This document shows positions 36,112-44,323 of a stretch of 64,000 nt of DNA, piece after piece. This stretch comes from Pyxidicoccus sp. MSG2 (GTDB taxonomy: Bacteria; Myxococcota; Myxococcia; Myxococcales; Myxococcaceae), in assembly GCF_026626705.1 (NCBI RefSeq), contig NZ_JAPNKC010000001.1, positions 10,254,001-10,318,000 of the forward strand, given 5' to 3'. Position numbers and translations under genes: made by a program. A model generated the notes under the pieces. The model saw only the letters and a list, made by a program, of their open reading frames with translations. It did not search any database and was not told where the DNA came from. Position 1 is the first letter of the stretch. Every line of letters starts with the position of its first letter.

Positions 36112-37281
36112 ATGGCCGTCCGCTTCGAGCTCGTCACCACCGACCCCACCGGCGCCCGTGCGGGCATCCTGCACACCCGCCGGGGTTCCTTCCTCACTCC
36201 GATGTTCATGCCGGTGGCCACCCATGCCGCCTTCCGGCACCTGGGCAGCGAGGAGGTGAAGGAGACGGGGGCCAGCATCCTGCTGGCGAACACCTACCAC
36301 CTGATGCTCCGGCCGGGCCCGGAGGTGTTCAAGCGCTTCGGGGGCATCCACCCGTTCATGCAGTGGGATGGTGGCATCCTCACCGACTCGGGTGGGTTTC
36401 AAATCTTCTCCCTGCCGGAGGACCGGCTGATTACGGAGAAGGGCGCCCACTTCCGCAGCTTCCACGACAACAGCCGGCAGCTGTTGAGCCCCGAGTCCAG
36501 CATCGCCATGCAGCAGGCGATCAACTCGGACATCATGATGGTGCTGGACGTGTGCATCGACTCGCGCACGGACGAGGCGGGCACTCGCGAGGCCATGGAG
36601 CGCACCCACCGCTGGGCGGTGCGCAGCCTTGCGGCGAAGGCGAAGCACGACACGGGGCAGGCGCTGTTCGGCATCGTCCAGGGCGGCGTGTACCCGAACC
36701 TGCGCGACGAGAGCTCGGACTTCCTGACGAAGCTGCCCTTCGACGGCTTCGCCATCGGCGGGCTGGCGGTGGGCGAGACGAAGGCGGAGCGCGAGACGAT
36801 GACGGCGCGCGCCACCGCGTCGCTGCCCGCGGACAAGCCGCGCTACCTCATGGGCGTGGGGACTCCCACCGACTTGATTGAAGCGGTGCTGCGCGGCGTG
36901 GACATGTTCGACTGCATCATCCCCACGAAGATGGCGCAGCAGGGCTATGCGTACACGTTCCAGGGGCTGGTGAGGATTACGCGCACCGCGTTCCGGCTGG
37001 ACGACGCGCCGCTGGATGCCGAGTGCGACTGCTACGTGTGCAAGCGCTACACGCGCGGGTACCTCCAGCACCTGATGCGCGGCAAGCACCACCTGGGCTC
37101 GCGGATGCTGTCGGTGCACAACGTGCGGCACTACCAGAAGCTCATGGGGCGCATCCGCGCGGGCATCCTCGGTGGCACCTACGACCAGGTGGCCCGGGAG
37201 CTGAAGGCCGCCATCGCCACGCCGAAGGACTTGAAGGAAGAGGCGGGGGCGCGTGAGGTGACGCTGAAGGAGGTCGGGTGA
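36112..37281 (+). CDS. tgt: tRNA-guanine transglycosylase, divergent
   Basis: 389 residues from ATG 36112. It exchanges G34 of GUN-anticodon tRNAs for a 7-deazaguanine base (queuosine pathway). Seen: LANTYHLMLRPG, WDGGILTDSGGFQIFSLPEDR (nucleophile/pocket Asp in TDSGG), SDIMMVLD, FDGFAIGGLAVGE, YLMGVGTP, and the zinc site CDCYVC with a downstream His. Two loops differ from the usual bacterial forms: LDVCIDSRTDEAG instead of a DEC-type loop, and FDCIIPTKMAQQG instead of FDCVMPTRNARNG. The enzyme class is sure, but base specificity may differ. Its stop overlaps the MnmD-like gene by 4 bp. Confidence 0.93.
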   Translation: MAVRFELVTTDPTGARAGILHTRRGSFLTPMFMPVATHAAFRHLGSEEVKETGASILLANTYHLMLRPGPEVFKRFGGIHPFMQWDGGILTDSGGFQIFSLPEDRLITEKGAHFRSFHDNSRQLLSPESSIAMQQAINSDIMMVLDVCIDSRTDEAGTREAMERTHRWAVRSLAAKAKHDTGQALFGIVQGGVYPNLRDESSDFLTKLPFDGFAIGGLAVGETKAERETMTARATASLPADKPRYLMGVGTPTDLIEAVLRGVDMFDCIIPTKMAQQGYAYTFQGLVRITRTAFRLDDAPLDAECDCYVCKRYTRGYLQHLMRGKHHLGSRMLSVHNVRHYQKLMGRIRAGILGGTYDQVARELKAAIATPKDLKEEAGAREVTLKEVG

Positions 37282-38132
37282 GCGGCGAGGCGACGGTCGC
37301 CAATCCGCGCGACGGGGACTTCGAGGTCGTCACCCTGCGCAACGGAGCGCGCGCCGTGCGGCACCTGGGCCATGGCGAGGTGATGCACCCCTCGGTGGGC
37401 CCGTGGCAGGAGGCGCTGCGGCTCTACGTGGAGCAGCCGCGCCTGGCCGAGCGCCTGCGCCAGCCGGGCCCGCCGCTGGTCATCCACGACGTGGGCCTGG
37501 GGGCCGCCACCAACGCGGTGGCCGCGCTCACCTGCGCGCGCTCGCTGGGCGCGGAGCAGCGGCGCACGCTGGAGGTGGTGAGCTTCGAGGTGGACCTGGC
37601 GCCGCTGCGGCTGGCGCTGGCGGACGCGGCGGGCTTTCCGTTCCTCCAGCCCTTCCGCGAGGCGGCCGAGGCGCTGATGCGCGACGGCGTGTGGGAAGGG
37701 GAGGGCGTGCGCTGGCGGCTGCTGCTCGGGGACGCGGTGCCGCACCTGGACGGCGCGCTGCCGGTGGCGGACCTCGTGTACTTCGACCCGTTCTCCCCGG
37801 CGTCCAACCCGGACATGTGGACCGAAGGCGTGCTGGCGCGAGTGCGCAGGCATTGCCGCGAGGATGGCGAGGGGACGCTGCTGTTGACGTACAGCGCGGC
37901 CACGCCGACGCGGGTGACGTTGCTGCTGGCTGGCTTCTTCGTGGGGGCCGGTGTGTCTACGGGCACCAAGGGTGAAACGACGGTGGGCGCTACCCGGCGT
38001 GAGTCATTGGAGTTGCTTTTGGGCGAGCGGTGGCTGGAGCGGTGGAAGCGCTCGTCGTCGAGGGCGCCCCACGGCGCGGCGCTTACGCCCGAGGTCGAGA
38101 CGCGCGTGCTGTCACATCCGCAGTGGCGGTGA
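37278..38132 (+). CDS. mnmD: MnmD/MnmC1-like tRNA methyltransferase
   Basis: 284 residues from GTG 37278, overlapping the tgt stop as GTGA. The DUF752/MnmC N-terminal pattern is visible: HPSVGPWQEALRLYVEQ, IHDVGLGAATNAVAAL (motif I), VSFEVDLAPLRLAL, and the hallmark LVYFDPFSPASNPDMWT, then LLTYSAATPTRVTLL. The family methylates 5-aminomethyl-2-thiouridine at wobble position 34, the last step of mnm5s2U. The fused FAD-dependent MnmC2 half of E. coli MnmC is absent, so this is the stand-alone MnmD form. Coupling with tgt joins two wobble-base modifiers in one operon. The symbol is assigned by motif and length. Confidence 0.8.
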   Translation: MSGEATVANPRDGDFEVVTLRNGARAVRHLGHGEVMHPSVGPWQEALRLYVEQPRLAERLRQPGPPLVIHDVGLGAATNAVAALTCARSLGAEQRRTLEVVSFEVDLAPLRLALADAAGFPFLQPFREAAEALMRDGVWEGEGVRWRLLLGDAVPHLDGALPVADLVYFDPFSPASNPDMWTEGVLARVRRHCREDGEGTLLLTYSAATPTRVTLLLAGFFVGAGVSTGTKGETTVGATRRESLELLLGERWLERWKRSSSRAPHGAALTPEVETRVLSHPQWR

Positions 38133-38195
38133 GTGCGGCTCCGCTGGATGTCTGGGGGCTGCATTCCAGGCGGTCAATGCAGTACAAGGCCGCCC

Positions 38196-38513
38196 ATGAA
38201 TTCCTGCCTTCGTACCCTCATCCTCGTTCCCCTCCTCGCGGTTGCTTCCGGCTGCGTGACTGTCAGCAAGCAGCAGTATGCGAACCTCTCCGCGGGAGCC
38301 ATTGGCTGCCCTGCTGAAGAGTTGCAGATCTCCGGAGAGAAGGACTCGTTTGGCATTGGCGAGCAGGTGACACCCTGGACTGCTGAATGCCGTGGGCACC
38401 GCTTCATCTGCAGCGCCGCGGGACAGATCGTGAGCTGCAAGGAGGAACTGAAGGCGGCCGAGGCGCCGGCGGCGGCACCGGCGGATGCGCAGGCCACGGA
38501 CGCGGTGAAGTAG
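38196..38513 (+). CDS. Small Cys-containing lipoprotein
   Basis: 105 residues from ATG 38196. A signal peptide ends in the lipobox VASGC (Cys 20). The mature part has three more Cys in GCPAEEL, TAECRGHRFICSAAG and VSCKEEL, with an acidic Ala/Pro-rich tail. The spacing of CRGHRFIC with a second motif suggests disulfides. No family recognised; myxobacteria encode many such short lipoproteins. It lies 63 bp after the MnmD-like gene, so it may be co-transcribed, with no evident functional link. Confidence 0.65.
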   Translation: MNSCLRTLILVPLLAVASGCVTVSKQQYANLSAGAIGCPAEELQISGEKDSFGIGEQVTPWTAECRGHRFICSAAGQIVSCKEELKAAEAPAAAPADAQATDAVK

Positions 38514-38602
38514 CACCGCTCCTCGCTGTGCGACTTCCCCCCGTGTCCGGGCTGGATGCGCTCCCTGCCTACCTGCTGAAGACACCGGGGACCGTCCGGA
38601 GT

Positions 38603-39463
38603 ATGCGGAAGGGGATGCGCGACGCTCTGGAACTGGATGAGTGGGGCGGCACCGGCCCGGTGCTGCACCTGGCCCACGCCAACGGCTTCCCACCGGGCAC
38701 CTACCGCAAGCTCATCGAGTCGCTGAAGACGCGCTACCGCGTCTTCACGCTGCGCAGCCGCTGCCTCGTACCGGGCGAGGACCCGCTGACGCTAGGGAGC
38801 TGGACGGACCTGGCGGACGAATTGGCCCACACACTGCGGGCGCGCGGTCTGGAGAACGTGGTGGGCGTGGGGCACAGCGTGGGCGGTGTGGCCACGCTGC
38901 TCGCCTCGGTGAAGTCGCCGGGCCTGTTCCGGGCCGTGGTGGCGCTGGACCCGGTGCTCGTCACCGGCAAGCGCCTGTGGATGCTCCGTGCGGCGGCACT
39001 GCTGGGCATGCGGAAGCGGATTCCCCTGGCCAGTGGCGCGCGGCGCCGCCGTGAGGCGTGGGGCTCTCGTGAGGAGGTGGCCGCCAGCTACGGCAAGAAG
39101 TCCCTCTTCCAGCGCTTCGACCCCGAGTCCTTCCAGGACTACCTCGCCCACGGCCTCGTCGACGCTCCCGGTGGCGGCGTCCGGCTGACCATCCCCGCGG
39201 CATGGGAGGCACGCATCTTCGAGACGATTCCCGTCAACGTGTGGTCCTCCCTGCGCAAGGTGACGGTGCCCACGCTGGTGATGCGGGGCGGTGACACGGA
39301 CACGCTCACCCCGGAGGCCCTGGAGCGCGTGCGGCGCACCGTGCCCGGCGTCTGTACCGAGGAGCTTCCGGGCACCACGCACCTGTTCCCCCTGGAGCAG
39401 CCGGAGGCCTGCGGTCAGCGCATCCTCGCGTTCCTCGACGCGGTGGACGCGCGGCCTCGGTGA
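38603..39463 (+). CDS. Alpha/beta-hydrolase fold protein
   Basis: 286 residues from ATG 38603 (ATG 38615 also possible). Alpha/beta hydrolase signatures: the oxyanion-hole HANGFPPGTY near 24, the nucleophile elbow VGHSVGGVA (Ser in GHSVG), the acid in VPTLVMRGGDTDTLTPEAL, and the catalytic His in LPGTTHLFPLEQP. The nucleophile, acid and His are in the usual order, so it should be an active esterase, lipase or haloalkane dehalogenase-like enzyme. Substrate unknown. It is a single gene convergent with the DUF2378 gene. Confidence 0.85.
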   Translation: MRKGMRDALELDEWGGTGPVLHLAHANGFPPGTYRKLIESLKTRYRVFTLRSRCLVPGEDPLTLGSWTDLADELAHTLRARGLENVVGVGHSVGGVATLLASVKSPGLFRAVVALDPVLVTGKRLWMLRAAALLGMRKRIPLASGARRRREAWGSREEVAASYGKKSLFQRFDPESFQDYLAHGLVDAPGGGVRLTIPAAWEARIFETIPVNVWSSLRKVTVPTLVMRGGDTDTLTPEALERVRRTVPGVCTEELPGTTHLFPLEQPEACGQRILAFLDAVDARPR

Positions 39464-39523
39464 TTCCGGGTAACGCGGGGCGGGCCGACTCGACGGAGGC
39501 CTTCCGGAGTCATGAGCCCGTCC

Positions 39524-39572
39524 CGGGGCCCGGTGGCTGGAGCGCTGTCCGCGCCCGCCCTGCCGGGCCCCG
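39524..39572. terminator. Hairpin between convergent hydrolase and DUF2378 genes
   Basis: A perfect 10-bp inverted repeat CGGGGCCCGG/CCGGGCCCCG with a 29-nt loop in the 120-bp convergent spacer. No T-run on either side. Confidence 0.4.
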
Positions 39573-39583
39573 AAGGGGGACTG

Positions 39584-40198
39584 CTACGCCCGGGGCCGCG
39601 ACACGCCGCCGTCACCGGTGGCGCTGAGGGCGGCCTCGACGGGCACTTCCGACCAGCGGATGTGGAACGTGGCCGACGTGCCGTCGAACTCCTCGGGCAC
39701 CGCCACCACGCGCCACCCGCCGCACAATTCCACCGCCCGGGCCAGCAGCCCCGAGGCGAAGGTGGGCAGGTCCGCCAGCACGTCATTCATCCGGAATTCC
39801 AGGGACGTGGGGCTTCGCTCGACGATGTCCACGTCGCTGAAGTTGTTGCCCGCACGGAAGCCCATGGCCGCGCGCAACAGCATGCGCCGGGGGCCCGCCA
39901 GCCGGACGACGCCCAGCAGGGCCCGGCCAAAGAAGGTCCCGAAGTAGGCGTCCATGAAGCGCTCGCCCAGCGAGTAATACGCCGCCTCGGCGGGGACGCC
40001 TCCGTAGACGTGGCCCGCGGCGATGCGGAGGAACTCCTTCCACTGCTCCAAGGTGTAGGTCCGCTCCAGCTTCTGCTCCAGGTCCAGCCCCGCCCGACGC
40101 AGGTGCTCGCGGCACGCCGGCGTCAGTCGATTCTCCAGAGCGCGCACGAAGAGCGCTTCGACCGTTTGAGTGAAAACCAGCTTCTCGGAAGAAGTCAT
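39584..40198 (-). CDS. DUF2378 / TIGR02265 myxobacterial protein
   Basis: 204 residues from ATG 40198 (MTSSEKLVFTQTVEALF). It matches the lineage-specific family known from myxobacteria: an N-terminal helix with LVFTQTVEALFVRALENR, the GLDLEQKLERTYTLEQWKEFL segment, ERFMDAYFGTFFGRALLG, FRAGNNFSDVDIVE, and a final strand pair FHIRWSEVP. Function is not established; members occur in many paralogues per genome, often near regulators. The LysR gene starts 81 bp upstream on the same strand. Confidence 0.85.
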   Translation of the reverse strand: MTSSEKLVFTQTVEALFVRALENRLTPACREHLRRAGLDLEQKLERTYTLEQWKEFLRIAAGHVYGGVPAEAAYYSLGERFMDAYFGTFFGRALLGVVRLAGPRRMLLRAAMGFRAGNNFSDVDIVERSPTSLEFRMNDVLADLPTFASGLLARAVELCGGWRVVAVPEEFDGTSATFHIRWSEVPVEAALSATGDGGVSRPRA

Positions 40199-40279
40199 AG
40201 AGGACCACGTATACAACGGCAGGGCCGTGGGATGCTCGCCCACCCTTGAATCTGCGTTCAGTGTCCCTGTCCGGGAGTG

Positions 40280-41305
40280 TCAGGAAGGTTGCGTCCTGCG
40301 CACCCGCCGTGAAGACCTGGAGGGTAGGTCGCCAGTGACTCCGGCGGCGCGTGAGACTGCACTTCGCAGCCAGCGGTGGGCCGGGTCTGTGTCGAACCGC
40401 TCGTGCCAGATTTGAAGGACGTCAAAGGACCTGAGCGCGAGGGGCGGGGGGAGGACTCGGAGGGGCCAGGCGCCGTTGCCGGTGAAGGTCTCCACCAGAC
40501 GACGCGGTGCGGTAAGCACATGGTCCGAGTGGACCACCGCCAGGGGCGCGGTGAGGAAGTAGGGCAGGCGCAGGGCGATGCGCCGCGAGCGCCCCATCGC
40601 CGCCAGCGCGGTGTCCACCGCCCCGGCCCCCTCGCCCCGGGGGCTGATGAGGACGTGGGGCAGGCGCAGGTACGTCTCCAAATCCAGCCCCTTGCGGACG
40701 GCGGGGTGGCCCTCGCGCACCACGCAGACGAAGTCCTCCGTGTAGAGCTTCTGCTGCCGCAGGGAGAGCGAGGAGTCGGGGAAGGCGGCCACACACAGGT
40801 CCACATCGCCGCTCTCCATGAGGGAGATGGCCTGGTCCGGGATGAGGTGGCGGACGACGAGGTCCACGTGCGGGGCCTCGGTGTTGAGCACCACGAGCAA
40901 CTCCGGCAGCAGCGTGGCGGCGAAGTAGTCCCCCGTGGCCAGGATGAAGCGGCGCCTGGCGGTGCGGGGCTCGAAGACGGGCTCGTTGCGAAGGGCCCGC
41001 TGCAATTCCAGCAGCCCGCGGTGGAGGGGCGCGGCGAGCTGCTCCGCGCGCGGCGTGCGCACCATGCCGCCCCGTCCGCGGATGAGCAGCGCGTCTCCCA
41101 GGAGCTCGCGGAGCTGCCGCAGTGAGTGGCTCATTGCGGACTGGGTGACGCCCACCCGCGCGGCGGCCTTGGTGACGTTGGCCTCCGTCAGCAGCGCGTC
41201 CAGCGCCACCACGAGGTTGAGGTTGATGCCGGACAGGTCCGTGGAGGCCGGCGTGGGCTCGGGCGTCGCGGAGGCCGGAGGACGGCGAACATGAGGGGCG
41301 CTCAT
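40280..41305 (-). CDS. LysR family transcriptional regulator
   Basis: 341 residues from ATG 41305; ATG 41335 would add ten residues and neither start has a good ribosome site. The N-terminal helix-turn-helix is typical: LNLVVALDALLTEANVTKAA, GVTQSAMSHSLRQLREL and LGDALLIRG. The rest is the periplasmic-binding-like effector domain (ILATGDYFAATLLPELLVVL, DVDLCVAAF, VCVVREGHPAV). It is divergently transcribed from an NmrA-type oxidoreductase with a perfect palindrome covering its own start codon, the classical arrangement for LysR autoregulation and control of the neighbour. Effector unknown. Confidence 0.92.
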   Translation of the reverse strand: MSAPHVRRPPASATPEPTPASTDLSGINLNLVVALDALLTEANVTKAAARVGVTQSAMSHSLRQLRELLGDALLIRGRGGMVRTPRAEQLAAPLHRGLLELQRALRNEPVFEPRTARRRFILATGDYFAATLLPELLVVLNTEAPHVDLVVRHLIPDQAISLMESGDVDLCVAAFPDSSLSLRQQKLYTEDFVCVVREGHPAVRKGLDLETYLRLPHVLISPRGEGAGAVDTALAAMGRSRRIALRLPYFLTAPLAVVHSDHVLTAPRRLVETFTGNGAWPLRVLPPPLALRSFDVLQIWHERFDTDPAHRWLRSAVSRAAGVTGDLPSRSSRRVRRTQPS

Positions 41306-41316
41306 GTCCACATGAG
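41301..41316. promoter_or_regulatory. Palindrome between lysR and nmrA-like genes
   Basis: CTCATGT-CC-ACATGAG is a perfect 7-bp inverted repeat with a 2-bp centre. It covers the predicted LysR start codon and lies 72 bp upstream of the NmrA-like start. It is a good candidate LysR operator, or could block LysR translation initiation. Confidence 0.55.
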
Positions 41317-41387
41317 TAACATGCAGTGGCCTCATGCCGGGAGCGCGAGCACTTTACGCCCATCTCGACGTTCCCCGGAGACACCCC

Positions 41388-42287
41388 ATGAGCATCGTCA
41401 TCAATACCCCCAACGGAAACATCGGCCGTCCCCTGGCGCTGAGCCTGCTGGCGGCGGGCCGCTCGCTCACCGTCATCAGCCGGAGCGCGGACAAGGTGGC
41501 GGACCTGGTGAAGCGCGGCGCGAAGCTGGTGGAGGGCTCCACCGACGACGCCGCGGTACTGGACCGCGCGCTGGCCGGGGCGGAGGCGCTGTTCTGGCTG
41601 ACGCCGCCGGCCATCCGACCGGATTTCGTTTCCTGGGCGGGGGACGCGGCGCGCACCGCGGCGCAGGCGGTGAAGAAGCACGGCGTGAAGCGCGTGGTGG
41701 TGCTGTCCAGTGTGGGTGCGCAGAACGGCCCGGGTACGGGCCCCGTGGGCGCGCTGCTGGCCGTGGAGGAGGCGTTCAAGGCCGTCTGCCCGGACGTCAC
41801 CATCCTCCGGCCGGGCTTCTTCATGGAGAACTTCCTGCGCGACCTGCCGACGCTGGCGAAGACGAGCTCGCTGTTCATGCCCATGCCCCGCACGAAGGCC
41901 GTGCCCATGGTGGCGGTGGCGGACATCGCCGTGAAGTCGGCCGAGGTGCTGCTCGACGCCGGCTGGAAGGGGCACCGCTACGTGGGCATCCACGGCCCGG
42001 CGCACGTCACCTACGCGGAGCTGGAGCCCATCTTCTCGGAGGCGCTCGGCCGGCCCGTGCGCTACGTCCAGGTGGCGCTGGACGACGCGCGCAAGGGAAT
42101 GGCCGGCGCGGGCATGCCGGCGTGGATGGTGGACCTCTACGCGGAGCTGTACGGCGCCATCATCGACGGCCGCATGGACCCCGCCGAGACGCGTTCCCCT
42201 CAGACCACCACGCCCACCACCCTGGCGAAGTGGGCGCGCGAGGTGCTCAAGCCCGCGGTGGACCAGGCGGCCACGGCCGCGGCCTGA
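41388..42287 (+). CDS. NmrA-like NAD(P)-binding protein
   Basis: 299 residues from ATG 41388 with GGAG 8 bp upstream. A short-chain-dehydrogenase-type Rossmann fold of the NmrA/atypical kind: MSIVINTPNGNIGRPLALSLL (NxxGxxG-like loop), VISRSADKVADLV, VEGSTDD, LFWLTPPAIRP, VVVLSSVGAQNG and LRPGFFMENFL. The Tyr/Lys catalytic pair of classical SDRs is not evident, so it may sense NAD(P) or be a quinone/NAD(P)H-type oxidoreductase. Divergent LysR regulation points to an inducible stress or redox function (inference). Confidence 0.82.
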   Translation: MSIVINTPNGNIGRPLALSLLAAGRSLTVISRSADKVADLVKRGAKLVEGSTDDAAVLDRALAGAEALFWLTPPAIRPDFVSWAGDAARTAAQAVKKHGVKRVVVLSSVGAQNGPGTGPVGALLAVEEAFKAVCPDVTILRPGFFMENFLRDLPTLAKTSSLFMPMPRTKAVPMVAVADIAVKSAEVLLDAGWKGHRYVGIHGPAHVTYAELEPIFSEALGRPVRYVQVALDDARKGMAGAGMPAWMVDLYAELYGAIIDGRMDPAETRSPQTTTPTTLAKWAREVLKPAVDQAATAAA

Positions 42288-42411
42288 GACTCCACCGAGG
42301 GACTTCACGCTTCTTCATGCTTCCGTCACACGGGTTCATTCCCGCGCCGGTGCGCCGGTGCGAGGATGGCCCGCGTGAATGGGGGCAGCTCGGCCCCCGG
42401 GAGTGACACGG

Positions 42412-43131
42412 ATGGCGTCAGGGAAGGCGATTCTCGGAGGCATGCTGGGGCGGTTCCTGTTCCGCGACGCGACGGTGGAGCAGGTGCGAGACCTCACTCC
42501 TCACTTCCGCTGGCTGGAGCTGGCGGGAGCAGGGCTGCGCGACATCTCGTGGAGCGCGGGCGACAAGGTGCAGGTGTACTTCCCGCGCGTGGGGATGCGG
42601 ACGTACACGCCCCTGGCGTGGGACGCGGTGCGAGGAACGACGCAGTTGCTGGTGTATCTCCATGGCGACAGCCCCGGCGCGGAGTGGGGCCGCAACGTGC
42701 GCGTGGGGGACCGCTGCCAGTTCATGGGGCCGCGCGGCTCGCTGTCGCTCACGGCGCTCCAGGGACCCGTGGTGCTCTTCGGCGACGAGACGTCCTTCGC
42801 CGTGGCCCACGCGCTGCGCAACCTGCGGGCCGGTGTGGGAGGCGTCGAGCAGGTGTTCGAGGTCTCCTCCCGCGAGGAGTCCGAGGCGGTGCTGCGCGAG
42901 TTCCACCTGTCGGGCAGCGCCGTGATTGAGCGGACACCCGATGAGGCGCACCTGCCCGCGGTGGCGGAGCGCCTGCGCACGGCGCTGGAGCAGCGGCCGG
43001 GCGCGAGTCTCGTCATGACGGGCCGGGCGCAGGCCATCCAGGCGCTGCGCTCGCGGCTTCGGGCGGACGGGGTGGGCGCGGCGCAGAAGGTGAAGGCGTA
43101 CTGGTCCGAGGGGAAGCGCGGACTCGACTGA
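42412..43131 (+). CDS. Siderophore-interacting-type FAD reductase
   Basis: 239 residues from ATG 42412 (MASGKAILGG) with GGGAG upstream. A FAD-binding half with RFLFRDATVEQV, FRWLELAG and the R-x-Y-T motif GMRTYTPLAWD, then VYLHGDSPGAEWGRNV and FMGPRGSL. The C-terminal NAD(P)H-binding half has VVLFGDETSFAVAHAL and an AYWSEGKRG ending typical of ViuB/SIP reductases. Predicted flavin enzyme reducing ferric chelates or other acceptors. It lies 124 bp after the NmrA-like gene; shared regulation is possible but there is no Fur-like site I could recognise. Confidence 0.8.
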   Translation: MASGKAILGGMLGRFLFRDATVEQVRDLTPHFRWLELAGAGLRDISWSAGDKVQVYFPRVGMRTYTPLAWDAVRGTTQLLVYLHGDSPGAEWGRNVRVGDRCQFMGPRGSLSLTALQGPVVLFGDETSFAVAHALRNLRAGVGGVEQVFEVSSREESEAVLREFHLSGSAVIERTPDEAHLPAVAERLRTALEQRPGASLVMTGRAQAIQALRSRLRADGVGAAQKVKAYWSEGKRGLD

Positions 43132-43154
43132 CGCGGCCTCCCCGGGGCCGGCTC

Positions 43155-44213
43155 TCAGCGCACCGGATGCGTCGTCCAGGCCATGCCGTCGACGCTCGAC
43201 GCGAGCACGTGGCTGCCCGCCAGCCAGAGGCGTCCGCCTCCCGTGGACAACCTGCCCACGGTGGGGATCCGTCCGACGGAGTCCATCAGGGGAATGGCGC
43301 AACGCTCGAAGCCGGACGTGCCCAGGCGGTAGACCCGCTCCGAGTCCGCGACATAGAAACAGTCACCCCACCGCTCGGCGGAATGGATGGGGCCCACTCG
43401 TGCGATGACGCGGCAGTCCGCTCCATTCCCAGCGATGACGTCGCCTCGCGTCGTGCCAGCGACGACGTCGCCCGAGGGGAAGCAGCGGAGGTAGGCCACT
43501 TCGCCGTTCAGGTAGGAATGCACCTCGCTCCAGCGGCCCTCCGTGTGCATCCAGAGTCCCTTGCCGCCGGCATAGAGGATTCTCGTCCCGTCTGCGCCAG
43601 GACAACTGTCCAGCGCGAGCACCCGCCCCGGGACTTGCCCCAGTGAGTGCGTCCACGTCATGCCCCCGTCGCCGCGCACGAGCAGGCCCACCTCGGACGG
43701 AGCGTCGAGCGCGTACGACAGACTCCCGGCAAGCACGATGTCGGCACCGCTGAAGCACGCGCGCGTCTCGACGAGCCCCGCCGGCAGGCCCTTGTACTCG
43801 AGGACCTCCCAGCCGCCTCCTTCGCGTTCGCGAATGGCGGCATGGAAGGCCGAACCGCCGTACGAGAGCAGCGCGCCCAGGCTGTTGGCGCCCTGGCGGC
43901 ACAGCGCTTCGATGGTTCCAGCGCCCGGGAGTTCCTCCAGCGTCCAGCGGCCCTCCGTGCACACCGCCACGTTCCGGAACCCGTCCACTTCGAAGCAGAC
44001 GTCGTCGGGGTCGAAGTCGGAGTCGATGAGACTCTGGAACGCTTCCGGGTCATAGGGCTCGTTCCAGTCCTTGACGGGGCCCGGCCCGCCTCCGTGGTCA
44101 TTGTCGGGATGCGGGTGGCTGACGACCAGCGCCAGGTTGCGCTCGTCGATGAAGCAGCCACTGTGCACGACGCCGCGGAATGCATTCTTCAAGTCGTGGG
44201 TCCTCACCGTCAT
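43155..44213 (-). CDS. Hypothetical protein, beta-propeller-like
   Basis: 352 residues from ATG 44213 (MTVRTHDLKNAFRG). No signal peptide. Successive segments of 40-50 residues end in Trp/Gly-rich strands: FRNVAVCTEGRWTLEEL, RILYAGGKGLWMHTEGRW, GDVVAGTTRGDVIAG, RLWLAGSHVLASSVDGMAW. Together they suggest a WD40/Kelch-like propeller. His/Asp-rich HPHPDNDHGGG near the N-terminus may bind metal. Not recognised as a named family. It is convergent with the SIP gene 23 bp away and divergent from the next hydrolase. Confidence 0.7.
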   Translation of the reverse strand: MTVRTHDLKNAFRGVVHSGCFIDERNLALVVSHPHPDNDHGGGPGPVKDWNEPYDPEAFQSLIDSDFDPDDVCFEVDGFRNVAVCTEGRWTLEELPGAGTIEALCRQGANSLGALLSYGGSAFHAAIREREGGGWEVLEYKGLPAGLVETRACFSGADIVLAGSLSYALDAPSEVGLLVRGDGGMTWTHSLGQVPGRVLALDSCPGADGTRILYAGGKGLWMHTEGRWSEVHSYLNGEVAYLRCFPSGDVVAGTTRGDVIAGNGADCRVIARVGPIHSAERWGDCFYVADSERVYRLGTSGFERCAIPLMDSVGRIPTVGRLSTGGGRLWLAGSHVLASSVDGMAWTTHPVR

Positions 44214-44323
44214 TCGAAGCCGCTGAAGGCCATGCCGTTCGTCTCGTGAGCGTATATCCGAAGGGTGGCGTGGCCTCGATGGAGACATGGGGATGCCCAG
44301 CGGAATCATGAGACACTCGCTCG

